Shown: positions 8,599 to 16,962, counted from the stretch's first letter. The stretch: DNA of 64,000 bases from Microbacteriaceae bacterium (GCA_009780695.1 WQZN01000002.1:186001-250000), one strand, 5' to 3'. Made by a program: numbers and translations. The notes: generated from the sequence alone by a model not told the origin.

Positions 8599-9621
8599 AT
8601 GATCCGCTTTGATCACATCTCCAAGCAGTACCGCGGCACGAATCGACCCGCTCTGGGCGACGTGTCGTTCGAAGTGCAGCGCGGCGAGTTCGTCTTCCTG
8701 GTCGGCGCGTCCGGCTCGGGCAAGTCGAGCTGCCTGCGCCTGATGCTGAAGGAGGAGCGCCCCACCAAGGGCAAGATCCACGTCCTCGGCCAGGACCTGG
8801 GCGCGATCTCGAGCCGCAAGGTGCCCTACTTCCGCCGCAACCTCGGCGTCGTCTTCCAAGACTTCCGCCTGCTGCCGAACAAGACCGTGTACCAGAACGT
8901 GGCGTTCACGCTGCAGGTCATCGGCAAGTCGCGCGGCTACATCCAGGAGGCCGTGCCCGACGTCCTGAAGATGGTCGGCCTCGACGGCAAGGCGCAGCGC
9001 ATGCCGCACGAGCTCTCCGGTGGTGAGCAGCAGCGCGTCGCGATCGCGCGCGCCGTGGTCAACAAGCCGCAGATCCTGCTCGCCGACGAGCCGACGGGCA
9101 ACCTCGACCCGGCGACGTCCGCCGGCATCATGGCCGTGCTCGAGCGCATCAACGCGGGCGGCACGACCGTCGTCATGGCGACCCACGAGGCGCACTTCGT
9201 CGACCAGATGAAGAAGCGCGTCATCGAGCTCTCGCAGGGCCAGATCGTGCGCGACGAGCGCCACGGCGGCTACGGCGTGACCGCGGCGATCCCGCTCGTG
9301 AAGCAGGCGGTCGCCCCCGAGCCCGAGAACGTCACGCTCGCGACGGGCGTCGTGGTGCCGGTCGTCCCGGCTGCGGCGGCGCCGAGCGAAGCCGCGGTGC
9401 AGGATGTCGCGGCGCCGGCGGCCCAGATATCCGCCCCCGACGAACCGATCAGGGACAACGTGCGCCCGATCACCAGTGCACTGAATCTTCCGGAGGTTTT
9501 GGCGGTGCAGCACACGCCGCAGCACCCGGCCGAGATCTCTCTCGCAGCCCGCCTCGGCCTGCGCGCCAACGGCACCGACGGCGGCGACTTCGAAGACCAG
9601 AACGTGGGGCCGGTGAAGTAA
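8599..9621 (+). CDS. ftsE: Cell division ABC ATPase FtsE with long C-terminal extension
   Basis: A 340-residue ATPase; the FtsE core (about 1-229) has Walker A GASGSGKSS, signature LSGGEQQRVAIARA and Walker B ILLADEPTGNLD. With FtsX it forms the complex that activates peptidoglycan hydrolases at division. Unusually, about 110 extra residues follow. They are rich in Ala, Pro and Val and end in a more conserved-looking ISLAARLGLR segment and an acidic tail. FtsE is normally about 220-230 residues. The stop overlaps the ftsX ATG by one base (TAATG). Confidence 0.95.
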   Translation: MIRFDHISKQYRGTNRPALGDVSFEVQRGEFVFLVGASGSGKSSCLRLMLKEERPTKGKIHVLGQDLGAISSRKVPYFRRNLGVVFQDFRLLPNKTVYQNVAFTLQVIGKSRGYIQEAVPDVLKMVGLDGKAQRMPHELSGGEQQRVAIARAVVNKPQILLADEPTGNLDPATSAGIMAVLERINAGGTTVVMATHEAHFVDQMKKRVIELSQGQIVRDERHGGYGVTAAIPLVKQAVAPEPENVTLATGVVVPVVPAAAAPSEAAVQDVAAPAAQISAPDEPIRDNVRPITSALNLPEVLAVQHTPQHPAEISLAARLGLRANGTDGGDFEDQNVGPVK

Positions 9622-10538
9622 TGCGATTCGCACTCATCTGGAGCGAGGCGGCCTCGGGCCTGCGCCGCAACCTGTCCATGGTCATCTCGGTCATCCTCGT
9701 CACGTTCATCTCGCTGACCTTCGTCGGCTCCGCGATCCTCATGCAGATGCAGATCGGGCAGATGAAGGGCTATTGGTACGACCGCGCGCAGGTCGCCGTG
9801 TACATGTGCACCGCGACCGACTCGTCGACGACGTGCACGGGCTCCGACGCCTCGCAGCAGCAGATCAACGCCGTGAAGGCCGAGCTGGCCTCGCCCGCGC
9901 TGTCGAAGTACATCAAGAAGTCGACCTTCGAGAACCACGCCGCCGTCTATTCCGAGTTCAAGAAGCAGTTCAAGAACAACCCGGTCGCCGATTACGTGAC
10001 GCCCGATCTGCTCAACCAGACGTTCTGGATCAGCCTCCACGACCCGAACCAGTCGGCGGTGATCGTGCAGGCGGTCTCGAGCATGGCCGGCGTGCAGTCG
10101 GTCACCGACCAACGGCAGTACCTCGATCAGATCTTCTCGATGCTCAACGTCGCGAGCTTCACCGCGATCGCCATCGCGGTCGTCATGCTCATCGCGGCGG
10201 CGCTGCTCATCGCCACGACCATCAGGCTCTCGGCGTTCTCGCGCCGGCGCGAGCTCGGCATCATGCGCCTGGTCGGCGCGTCGAACAGGTTCATCCAGAC
10301 CCCGTTCGTGCTCGAGGGCATCTTCGCCGCGGTGGTCGGCTCGCTGCTCGCGGGCGGGGCGACGGTCGGCATCGTCAAGTTCTTCGTGCAGGGGTACCTC
10401 GCCAAGAACGCCGGCGTCGTGATGAACTTCGTCACCGTGTCGGACGCGGCCGTCGTGGTGCCGATCCTGCTGCTCGCGGGCGTCCTGGTGGCCGGCATCG
10501 CGAGCAACATCGCGATCTCGCGCTATCTGCGCGTCTAG
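9621..10538 (+). CDS. ftsX: Cell division membrane protein FtsX
   Basis: A 305-residue FtsX: one N-terminal membrane helix, a large extracytoplasmic domain (about residues 50-175, with a Cys pair in the first part), then three membrane helices with the RRRELGIMRLVGAS coupling segment seen in FtsX/MacB permeases. It transmits FtsE ATP hydrolysis to an extracellular cell-wall hydrolase partner. The ATG overlaps the last base of ftsE. Confidence 0.95.
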   Translation: MRFALIWSEAASGLRRNLSMVISVILVTFISLTFVGSAILMQMQIGQMKGYWYDRAQVAVYMCTATDSSTTCTGSDASQQQINAVKAELASPALSKYIKKSTFENHAAVYSEFKKQFKNNPVADYVTPDLLNQTFWISLHDPNQSAVIVQAVSSMAGVQSVTDQRQYLDQIFSMLNVASFTAIAIAVVMLIAAALLIATTIRLSAFSRRRELGIMRLVGASNRFIQTPFVLEGIFAAVVGSLLAGGATVGIVKFFVQGYLAKNAGVVMNFVTVSDAAVVVPILLLAGVLVAGIASNIAISRYLRV

Positions 10539-10551
10539 CCGGGTCGTTCGA

Positions 10552-10557
10552 TAAACT
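10552..10557 (+). promoter_or_regulatory. -10 box of smpB (leaderless type)
   Basis: TAAACT ends 6 nt before the smpB ATG and just after the ftsX stop; no Shine-Dalgarno is present. Confidence 0.55.
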
Positions 10558-10563
10558 GAGCGG

Positions 10564-11040
10564 ATGCCACGCGAACGTGGTCAGAAGGTGGTCGCCTCCA
10601 ACCGCAAGGCGCGCCACGATTACCTGATCGAAGACACCTATGAGGCGGGCCTCGTGCTGACAGGCACCGAGGTGAAGAGCCTGCGCGAGGGGCGTGCGTC
10701 GCTCATCGACGGCTACGCCTTCATCGACGCCGGCGAGGCGTGGCTCGACGCGGTCTACATCCCCGAATACCTCGACGGCACGTGGAACAACCACGCCCCG
10801 CGTCGCAAGCGGAAGCTGCTGCTGCACAAGCACCAGATCCTGAAGCTGTCGAACAAGGTCAAAGAGGGCGGGTACACGATCATCCCGCTGCAGCTCTACT
10901 TCAGCGACGGCCGCGCGAAGGTCGAGATCGCGGTCGCGAAGGGCAAGAAGGACTACGACAAGCGCCAGGCGCTGCGTGAGCGCCAGGACAAGCGCGAGGC
11001 GGACCGTGCGATGCGCCAGCGCAACAACATGGGCGAGTAG
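10564..11040 (+). CDS. smpB: tmRNA-binding protein SmpB
   Basis: A 158-residue Smp[18 protein letters not shown] near the N-terminus, the [10 protein letters not shown] core, [10 protein letters not shown] and a basic C-terminal tail ([21 protein letters not shown]) that enters the empty mRNA channel in trans-translation. Its RNA partner ssrA lies about 1 kb downstream on the same strand, beyond two convergent genes. Confidence 0.97.
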   Translation: MPRERGQKVVASNRKARHDYLIEDTYEAGLVLTGTEVKSLREGRASLIDGYAFIDAGEAWLDAVYIPEYLDGTWNNHAPRRKRKLLLHKHQILKLSNKVKEGGYTIIPLQLYFSDGRAKVEIAVAKGKKDYDKRQALRERQDKREADRAMRQRNNMGE

Positions 11041-11056
11041 GGTCCACGCCCTATTT
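11036..11056. terminator. Weak bidirectional hairpin between smpB and DUF2017 gene
   Basis: TAGGG and CCCTA pair around a 6-nt loop, followed by TTT on the plus strand, in the 10-nt gap between convergent genes. The stem is only 5 bp, so its terminator role is tentative. Confidence 0.3.
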
Positions 11057-11554
11057 CGCGCGCAGCAGTGCCTGGATGAGTCGCTCCTGCAGCTCGCCGA
11101 GCCACCAGTAGGCGGCCTTGGCAGGGGCGAGGTCGGGGGCATCCGAACCCTCGTCGTCATCCGTCTCGATGCCGAGGCGGGTTGCGAGCGCGAGCCGCAG
11201 GTCGGTGATCGCGCGCAGCCAGGGCAACACTTCGGCCTCGCCGAGCGAGATGGGGCCGGATGCCTGAGCCGCCCGCGCGAGCGTGAGCGCGTTGCCGGTC
11301 TTGAGCGCCAGCAGGTCGTCCTCGGTGAAGCGCCGGAACTCGGCGGCGGCCTCCTCGTCATCGCGGTACGCATCGGGCAGGATGCGCTCGAGGGCCGGGT
11401 CGCGGGGGAGCGTGGGGTCGGCGGCGGCATCGGGCCCGGCATCCGTCTGCGTCAAGAGATCGATCAGCTCGCTCGTCAACTGCGCGAGCATCTCGCGCTC
11501 GACGTCCTCGAACTCGGCGTGGATGCGCCCGTCGCGCGTCGTCCTGATGCGCAT
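11051..11554 (-). CDS. DUF2017 family protein
   Basis: A 167-residue soluble protein of the actinobacterial DUF2017 family, function unknown, with acidic stretches and FRRFTEDDLLALKTGNALTL. It sits directly behind clpS with a 1-nt gap, the usual actinobacterial arrangement, so the two are surely co-transcribed. Nothing in the sequence shows an enzymatic motif. Confidence 0.75.
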   Translation of the reverse strand: MRIRTTRDGRIHAEFEDVEREMLAQLTSELIDLLTQTDAGPDAAADPTLPRDPALERILPDAYRDDEEAAAEFRRFTEDDLLALKTGNALTLARAAQASGPISLGEAEVLPWLRAITDLRLALATRLGIETDDDEGSDAPDLAPAKAAYWWLGELQERLIQALLRAK

Positions 11555-11555
11555 G

Positions 11556-11861
11556 TCAGGCCTCCGTGTGGTCGAGGGTCGCCCAGAGGCCGTACTCGTG
11601 CATCGCCTGCACGTGCCGTTCCATCTCTTCGCGGGTGCCCTGCGCGACGATCGCCTTGCCCTCCTGGTGCACGGCGAGCATGAGGTGGTGCGCCCGTTCC
11701 TCGCTGAAGCCGAAGTAGCTGCGGAACACGTAGGTGACGTACGACATGAGGTTCACCGGGTCGTTCCACACGACGGTGCGCCACGGGGAGTCGAAGCGGC
11801 GTTGGTGCTCGAGGAGTTGCTGCAGCTCCTGATCGAGGTCCGGCGATGCGGTCTGCGCCAT
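11556..11861 (-). CDS. clpS: ATP-dependent Clp protease adaptor ClpS
   Basis: A 101-residue ClpS, the N-end-rule adaptor that delivers substrates with destabilising N-termini to ClpA/ClpC. The core [17 protein letters not shown] with [18 protein letters not shown] holds the conserved asparagine/aspartate and histidine pocket residues. ATG 11861 is chosen because MAQTASPD matches normal ClpS length; an in-frame upstream extension to 11909 is less likely. Confidence 0.92.
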   Translation of the reverse strand: MAQTASPDLDQELQQLLEHQRRFDSPWRTVVWNDPVNLMSYVTYVFRSYFGFSEERAHHLMLAVHQEGKAIVAQGTREEMERHVQAMHEYGLWATLDHTEA

Positions 11862-11914
11862 GCATCCAGCCTGGCACAGCGGTGCGTGGGAATCACCGGC
11901 GCAGGGCATCCGTT

Positions 11915-11920
11915 TATACT
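11915..11920 (+). promoter_or_regulatory. Probable ssrA promoter -10 box
   Basis: TATACT is the best -10 hexamer upstream of the tmRNA gene. Transcription would begin near 11927, about 77 nt before the mature 5' end, giving a precursor leader that contains the 5' arm of the flanking stem. Confidence 0.5.
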
Positions 11921-11958
11921 GGTGAATCCGCGGCGTTACGCCGTGTGCGCATCTGCGA

Positions 11959-12443
11959 CAACTCCACAGCGTGTGACAGCGCCCGCATCGGGCGGCTCTT
12001 CATGGGGATGATCGGTTTCGACATCGCCTGAGCGAGTCCGAGAAGCGGGTCGAGGATGTGGGGTTATCTCGTTAACGCTCCCTGCAAAACATAAGTGCCA
12101 ATTCCAACAGCACTGCCGTCTCCGCTAAGGCTCAGGTCGCTCTCGCGGCCTAAGTCTCTCTAAACGGACACTTAACACGGCCGTCAGCCCGGTTACTCGT
12201 CTTCCACCCGGGTCTGGCGTCATCTAGAAGACTTGCTCGATCGTCGCGCCTCAGGTCGATCGGGGACTTGCACTGAGACTGGGCCCGTCGGGGTGGTCGC
12301 CGCCACCTAGCCCCGGGGCCGAGTAGAACGACAAGGTCGGCTGCGCCCGGAGAAGGCGGACGACCACAGCGATGGACGGGGGTTCAATTCCCCCCATCTC
12401 CACCACCCGGCCGTCCGATGCGGCGCTGTCACACGCTGAGTTG
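11959..12443 (+). other. Complementary segments enclosing the tmRNA gene (precursor processing stalk)
   Basis: Two segments flanking the tmRNA are complementary. 11968-11982 pairs perfectly with 12423-12437 (15 bp). The helix goes on inward to 11997/12409 with one bulged C (11984) and two G-U pairs (29 bp in all), and outward with CAACTC (11959-11964) to GAGTTG (12438-12443) after a 3-nt bulge. The mature tmRNA (12004-12405) lies inside, so precursor ends would be held together. This recalls the RNase III stalks of rRNA precursors. Confidence 0.8.
12004..12405 (+). ncRNA. ssrA: tmRNA (ssrA), tag peptide ANSNSTAVSAKAQVALAA
   Basis: A 402-nt one-piece tmRNA. The 5' end GGGGATG pairs with CATCTCC before discriminator A and an encoded CCA (12403-12405). 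The T-arm GGGGGTTCAATTCCCCCC and the D-like GGTTTCGAC are present. The tag frame, resuming at GCC 12097, reads 18 codons to a TAA at 12151-12153 and ends in ALAA, the ClpXP degron. The resume codon is assigned by similarity to the ATAGTC-GCA context of other tmRNAs and could be off by a codon or more. Confidence 0.95.
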
Positions 12444-12478
12444 CTCTTGCGTTCGAGCACAGCAACGGAGCCGCCTGC

Positions 12479-13441
12479 ATGAGAATCCTCGAGTCGATCG
12501 ACGAAGCGCTGATCGCGCAGCTGCGCGCCGCGCACGAGTTCTTCTGGCTGGACCTGTCCGGCGCAGACTGCGACGCGATCGAGCGCATCGGCGAACTTCT
12601 CGGGCTGCACCCGCTCGCCATCGAGGACAGCGTGAAGTTCGGGCAGCGGCCCAAGCTCGACACCTACGGCGACACCGCGCTGCTCGTGTTGCAGGGCGGC
12701 GTCGAGTCGCGGCCAGAGGACGAGAACCGGCACCCGCTGGAAGAGATCCACTGTCACCTGAGCAGCGAGTTCATCGTGACGATGCACCGGCAGCCCTATG
12801 CCGACCTGCAGGCCCTGAAGACCCTGTTCGAGCGTTCGACGATCGCGAAGTCCGAGCGCTACTACGTCTACAAGGTCATCGACGTCGTGGTCGACAGCTA
12901 TTTCCCGATGCTCTCCGACCTCGACGAGGAGATCAACGACCTCGAGGATGCCATCGTCTCGGGCGCCGGCCGGAAGCAGCTCGAGGAGACCTTCCGTCTG
13001 AAGCGCCTGCTGCTCAAGCTGCGCAAGGCGGTCGTGCCCATGCGCGACGTGTTCGCCCGCGAGATCGAGGTGATCGCCGACCTGACCGGGATGGACGCCG
13101 ACGCCCACGACTACTTCCGCGACATCTACGACCACCTCATCCGCATCACGGACGAGCTCGACTCGTACCACGAGATGGTCGCCGGCTGCACCGACCTGTA
13201 CCTCTCGACGATCGCGAACAAGCAGGGCGAGACGTCGAAGCAGCTCGCGATCATCGCGTCGATCTTCCTGCCCTTGAGCTTCCTCACAGGCTTCTTCGGC
13301 ATGAACTTCGACTGGGAGACGGGCCGGGTGCAGCACGGGCCCTGGGTGTTCCTCTTCCTCGGCATGGGCACGATGGCGGCCTCCGCTGCGACGATGTGGT
13401 GGTGGTTCCACCGCAAGGGCTGGACCCGCGCCGACGGGTGA
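12479..13441 (+). CDS. corA: CorA-family divalent metal (Mg2+/Co2+) channel
   Basis: A 320-residue pentameric magnesium channel subunit: a large cytoplasmic N-terminal domain (about 1-255) with a long helix, then two C-terminal membrane helices joined by the GMN motif (residues 274-276, in TGFFGMNF). It begins 36 nt after the 3' arm of the tmRNA-flanking stem. No terminator and no clear promoter separate it from ssrA, so read-through transcription is plausible. Confidence 0.9.
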   Translation: MRILESIDEALIAQLRAAHEFFWLDLSGADCDAIERIGELLGLHPLAIEDSVKFGQRPKLDTYGDTALLVLQGGVESRPEDENRHPLEEIHCHLSSEFIVTMHRQPYADLQALKTLFERSTIAKSERYYVYKVIDVVVDSYFPMLSDLDEEINDLEDAIVSGAGRKQLEETFRLKRLLLKLRKAVVPMRDVFAREIEVIADLTGMDADAHDYFRDIYDHLIRITDELDSYHEMVAGCTDLYLSTIANKQGETSKQLAIIASIFLPLSFLTGFFGMNFDWETGRVQHGPWVFLFLGMGTMAASAATMWWWFHRKGWTRADG

Positions 13442-13499
13442 GGCGACGGTCGCCGCCCGCGCGCTGAACCGTCACCCGACAGCCAGGATCGAGCCCGCC

Positions 13500-14135
13500 A
13501 TGCACATCGATGAGCCCGTTCGCGGGCGGCACCGCGCGACAGACGTCGCGACGTCGCCCGTCGCCCCAAAGATCTCGGGGTGGCTCGTGCCGGCCCTGTG
13601 GGGCGGACGGGTGCTCGTCCTCACCACCGCAGCTGTTGTTCTGGTGAGCCGAGCGACTCGAGAGTGGTGGATGTCCCAGGGACTCGATGCAGGTGGGTAT
13701 CCGCGTAGCTGGCTGCCGAACCTCACTCTGATCCTTACCCTGGTGGTCGGTCTCTTCGGTCAATGGCTCTGCGGGCTTGCCGTCTCGCCCGAAGTGGCGT
13801 GGCGCGAGGGAGACGAGATCGTGGCGCATTCCGTCGTCAGCCGCCGCCGAGTCACCGTGGCAGGGGCGCTCATCGTGCAGTTCCGAATCCTGAGTCGTCA
13901 AGGAACGGGGTACGGCGCGCTCCTGATCGATCGTCGCGTAAGAGCTCTCGTCCTCCTCGATCCGTTCGCAACGGGTGATGCTCGCGTTGGTCGTTTGCTG
14001 GGCAGCGCGGCGCGGGGCGGCTTCGCCCGCGCATGCGTTGAGTATCTCGTCGGGCTCGTCTGGCTGGCCGTGGTGATCGCGTCGGTGTTTGCGCTGTTGG
14101 GCCTCGTCCTTTGGGTGATCGGCTATCCGGGGTGA
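13500..14135 (+). CDS. Hypothetical membrane protein (211 aa)
   Basis: Not recognised. It has an N-terminal soluble stretch, two membrane helices (about 30-55 and 75-95), a soluble middle containing EVAWREGDEIVAHSVVSRRRV, and two closely spaced C-terminal helices. The middle resembles a small PH-like domain as in bacterial membrane PH-domain proteins, which is only a guess. GC at third positions is lower than in neighbours such as corA, so it may be a more recent arrival. Confidence 0.55.
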   Translation: MHIDEPVRGRHRATDVATSPVAPKISGWLVPALWGGRVLVLTTAAVVLVSRATREWWMSQGLDAGGYPRSWLPNLTLILTLVVGLFGQWLCGLAVSPEVAWREGDEIVAHSVVSRRRVTVAGALIVQFRILSRQGTGYGALLIDRRVRALVLLDPFATGDARVGRLLGSAARGGFARACVEYLVGLVWLAVVIASVFALLGLVLWVIGYPG

Positions 14136-14240
14136 TCATCCGGAGGTGGGGCGACAGCGTCGCAGAGCCAAGCCGCGCCTCGCGAGCCGGCGCACGCTGC
14201 TGAACTAAGCTCGGCGCACCGTGATCGGAAGGACGAGCGG

Positions 14241-14831
14241 ATGCCGCAGGTGCCATCGAACGGCCCGTTCTCCGAGGACGGGTATTGGTGGTGGGATGGC
14301 GCACAGTGGCGGCCGGCGTTCAGCGCTGATCGGAAGTGGCGCTTCGACGGAACGACGTGGCAGCGCGTCGGTGGGGTGGCCTGGCGGTGGGCGCCGGTCT
14401 GGCAGGTGCTCTGCGCCGCGATCTGGTGCCTCGGTCTCGCCGTCTGGATGCCGATCACGGTGCCGCTGTTCAATACGGACCCCGCATCCGTACCAGGTTC
14501 GCTGTTCGTCCTGATCTTGGGGACCCCCACCGTTGCCGGCCTCGCGCTGGGATATGCCATCGGGCGGACGGCCCCGCTGTACTGGGTCTGGATCTTCGCC
14601 GCGCCTGCGACGCTCGCGCAACTCTTCGGCTATGTGCAGGGGATGCTCGAGGCGCCACAGCCGGGTGGGGCCGAAGACATCGCGGCCGGTGCCGGCGTGG
14701 GCATCCTGTTCGTACCGGTGAGCGCCGCGTTGCTTGGTCTGCTCTGGGCCGGTGCGGGCGTGGCCCACTGGCTCCGCCTGGCTCGGGGTCTCCGACGAGG
14801 AACTGCGGTCATGACAGGCGCCGACGAATGA
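14241..14831 (+). CDS. Membrane protein with N-terminal DUF2510-like WW repeats
   Basis: A 196-residue protein. The N-terminus carries two aromatic repeats, GYWWWDGAQWRP and KWRFDGTTWQRV, typical of the short DUF2510/WW-like actinobacterial membrane-protein motif. Four hydrophobic segments follow. ATG 14241 has GGAAGGA about 7 nt upstream; a TAAGCT -10-like box lies near 14205. Function unknown. Confidence 0.65.
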   Translation: MPQVPSNGPFSEDGYWWWDGAQWRPAFSADRKWRFDGTTWQRVGGVAWRWAPVWQVLCAAIWCLGLAVWMPITVPLFNTDPASVPGSLFVLILGTPTVAGLALGYAIGRTAPLYWVWIFAAPATLAQLFGYVQGMLEAPQPGGAEDIAAGAGVGILFVPVSAALLGLLWAGAGVAHWLRLARGLRRGTAVMTGADE

Positions 14832-14851
14832 GGTCAGCACCGGTGAGTCGC

Positions 14852-14857
14852 TAGAGT
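14852..14857 (+). promoter_or_regulatory. -10 box of the VOC gene (leaderless type)
   Basis: TAGAGT, 7 nt before the ATG at 14865; no ribosome site. Confidence 0.5.
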
Positions 14858-14864
14858 GCGGCGC

Positions 14865-15302
14865 ATGGGCATCCGTCTCGACAATGTGGGCATCGCCGTG
14901 CGCGATCTCGACGCGGCCGTCGCGTTCTTCACCGATCTCGGTCTCAGCGTGCTCGGTCGTGACACCGTTCGCGGCGAATGGGCCGACACCGCGGTCGGCC
15001 TCGACGGCAACCACGCGAAGATCGCGCTGCTGCAAACCCCGGACGGGAACGGGCGCATCGAGCTGTTCGAGTACATCCACCCCGATGCGATCGAGACCGA
15101 GCCGACGCTGCCGAACGAGATCGGCATGCATCGCGTGGCCTTCGAGGTCGACGACATCGACGCGTCGCTCGCGATCGCCGAACGGCACGGCTGCCGGCCG
15201 CTGCGCGGCGTCGCGAACTATCAGGATGTCTACAAGCTGACCTATCTGCGCGGCCCCAGCGGCATCCTCGTGATGCTCGCGCAGGATCTGCGGAAGAAGT
15301 GA
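14865..15302 (+). CDS. VOC-superfamily protein (glyoxalase/epimerase-like)
   Basis: A 145-residue two-module VOC protein. The first betaalphabetabetabeta module starts RLDNVGIAVRDLDAAVAFFTDLGL, with H/E-type metal ligand positions later at MHRVAFEVDD and RGPSGILVMLAQ. It probably acts as a metal-dependent lyase, epimerase or resistance protein; the substrate is not known. TAGAGT at 14852-14857 lies 7 nt before this ATG, which favours it over the upstream GTG. Its stop overlaps the next gene as GTGA. Confidence 0.75.
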   Translation: MGIRLDNVGIAVRDLDAAVAFFTDLGLSVLGRDTVRGEWADTAVGLDGNHAKIALLQTPDGNGRIELFEYIHPDAIETEPTLPNEIGMHRVAFEVDDIDASLAIAERHGCRPLRGVANYQDVYKLTYLRGPSGILVMLAQDLRKK

Positions 15303-15763
15303 TCCGCCTCGCGACGGCCGCCGACGCGGTCGCGACGGGCCGGCTGCTCTTCGACTTCAATGCCGAGTTCCTGACGCCGACACCGACGGCCGAGTACTTC
15401 GCCGAGCGTTTCGAGCATCTGCTGGCGCGCGAAGACGTGATCGTGGTGCTCGCAGATGGCGAAACCGGCGCGAGCGACGCCGTCGGCTTCGCGTTCTTCA
15501 CGTTGCGGCCGACTCCGTATGCCGACGGGCCGATCGCGCACCTCGAGGAGCTGTACGTGCGGCCCGAGCTGCGCAGCCGCGGCATCGGGTCGGCGCTGCT
15601 CGAGCGGGGGCTCGCGGAAGCGCTCGCGCTCGGCGCGTCAGAGGTGCACATCGGTGTCGACGAGGGGGATGTCGATGCCCGCCGTTTCTACGAGCGGCAC
15701 GGTTTCAGCAACCTCGAACCCGATACGGGGGAGCGGATGCTGTTGTACTTGCGCTCGTTCTGA
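15299..15763 (+). CDS. GNAT-family N-acetyltransferase
   Basis: A 154-residue acetyltransferase with the acetyl-CoA pyrophosphate-binding motif A, LEELYVRPELRSRGIGSALLERG, and C-terminal RRFYERHGF. It starts GTG overlapping the VOC stop by 4 nt (GTGA) and so is translationally coupled to it. The acceptor is unknown. VOC-GNAT pairs of this kind often serve small-molecule detoxification, but that is inference. Confidence 0.8.
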   Translation: MIRLATAADAVATGRLLFDFNAEFLTPTPTAEYFAERFEHLLAREDVIVVLADGETGASDAVGFAFFTLRPTPYADGPIAHLEELYVRPELRSRGIGSALLERGLAEALALGASEVHIGVDEGDVDARRFYERHGFSNLEPDTGERMLLYLRSF

Positions 15764-15768
15764 GGTGG

Positions 15769-16329
15769 TCAGTCGGCTGTGGGCGCTCTCAACGGGCGTG
15801 TCATCTTGAGTTCGTGGCTCTCGTCGATGGTCGCGGATTCGCCGGTGAATGCGAATCCTGACTTCGCATAGGCGCGCTGGGCACGTAGGTTCTGCGCGTG
15901 AACGAACAGTTGAAGCTTCGGGACTTCCTGGGTCAAAGCCCATTCAGCTGCCGCATCGAGCAACGCCTGGATGACGCCCGTTCCGCGGGCGGCCGGCGTC
16001 ACGTATACCGCGACGAGATCCGCGATGCGTTGCCTCGAGGTTTCGCCGATGAAGCTCGCCTCGCCGGGCTCGGTGATCAGCACGGTGAGGGTCCCGTACC
16101 AGCGGTCGTCGTCGACGGCGACAAGGCAGCGCTGGCGTGCACCGGGTCCTGCGTCCTCAGATCCCGCACGCGCACGTCGTTGCCAAACCTCGTCAGGGTG
16201 AGCCGTCGCCTGTTCGAGAGTGGCGGTGAACGCGATCGGGGCGGCTTCGTCACGTAGCGCTTCGATGCGGAACTCGCGTGCGTGTTCCCACTCATCGGGC
16301 CGCACTGCGCGAACGATCAACTCAGCCAT
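15769..16329 (-). CDS. GNAT-family N-acetyltransferase
   Basis: A 186-residue GNAT with motif A LVAVYVTPAARGTGVIQALL and a C-terminal FVHAQNLRAQRAYAKSGF. The Q/R-x-x-G-x-G/A loop is present as ARGTGV. It is convergent with the preceding GNAT gene, with 5 nt between the stops. Acceptor unknown. Confidence 0.8.
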   Translation of the reverse strand: MAELIVRAVRPDEWEHAREFRIEALRDEAAPIAFTATLEQATAHPDEVWQRRARAGSEDAGPGARQRCLVAVDDDRWYGTLTVLITEPGEASFIGETSRQRIADLVAVYVTPAARGTGVIQALLDAAAEWALTQEVPKLQLFVHAQNLRAQRAYAKSGFAFTGESATIDESHELKMTRPLRAPTAD

Positions 16330-16401
16330 GACGGTGACCGCAACACCGGCCCAGACATCGGCCGAACTGCGTCAGTGTTCGACGCACGCTAATCGATCGG
16401 A

Positions 16402-16956
16402 TTACGTGCCTTGGTCGACGATTTCGGGATCGCGTGCCCAGAGTTGGTCGGTTGGGATTTCTGGTAAGCCCACGGCCTTCCTCATGGCAAGGACCGCTGC
16501 CATGCCCTCGTCACGGTGCATTCCACGAAAGAAGGAGTACATGAACTGGATGTGGAAGACGTCCGTGCCGCCGTCGCGCTTGCGTAATTCGAAGATGGGA
16601 ATTCCGAACAGCGCATTCGTTGAGATGAGGGCGATGTTGATCACGTCAGAAGCAGCGAAGGTAAGAAACGGGTCCTCTGCGCCGAAGCCGAATTGCATTC
16701 CGCGCGGGCCGATAGCCAATACGACGTTGTGCCGGGGGACGAAAGTCGCCTTAACCCCGGACATCGCATGGACGCCGAACTTCTTCTGAACTTGGGGCCA
16801 GATCGACCACCGACTATTGCTGAACACGCGAAACGCAATCGCCCCCGGAAGCCTCGCCTCAACCCGAGCTGCCTGTTTGCCATCAGTGTGCGCGAACCAG
16901 GTCAGAAGGAGCGCCAGCGCTAGAAAGAAGGCGGCGGGCACGACCCAGGGCCCCAT
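16402..16956 (-). CDS. Hypothetical protein with one N-terminal membrane helix
   Basis: A 184-residue protein, not recognised. Residues 1-20 form a hydrophobic anchor or uncleaved signal (VVPAAFFLALALLLTW); the rest is a soluble domain with a bacterial PH-like feel (VFSNSRWSIWPQ, FVPRHNVVLAIGPRG). TAGGCT at 16963-16968 on the minus strand lies 6 nt before the ATG, which suggests leaderless expression. Confidence 0.6.
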   Translation of the reverse strand: MGPWVVPAAFFLALALLLTWFAHTDGKQAARVEARLPGAIAFRVFSNSRWSIWPQVQKKFGVHAMSGVKATFVPRHNVVLAIGPRGMQFGFGAEDPFLTFAASDVINIALISTNALFGIPIFELRKRDGGTDVFHIQFMYSFFRGMHRDEGMAAVLAMRKAVGLPEIPTDQLWARDPEIVDQGT

Positions 16957-16962
16957 TCCCCG

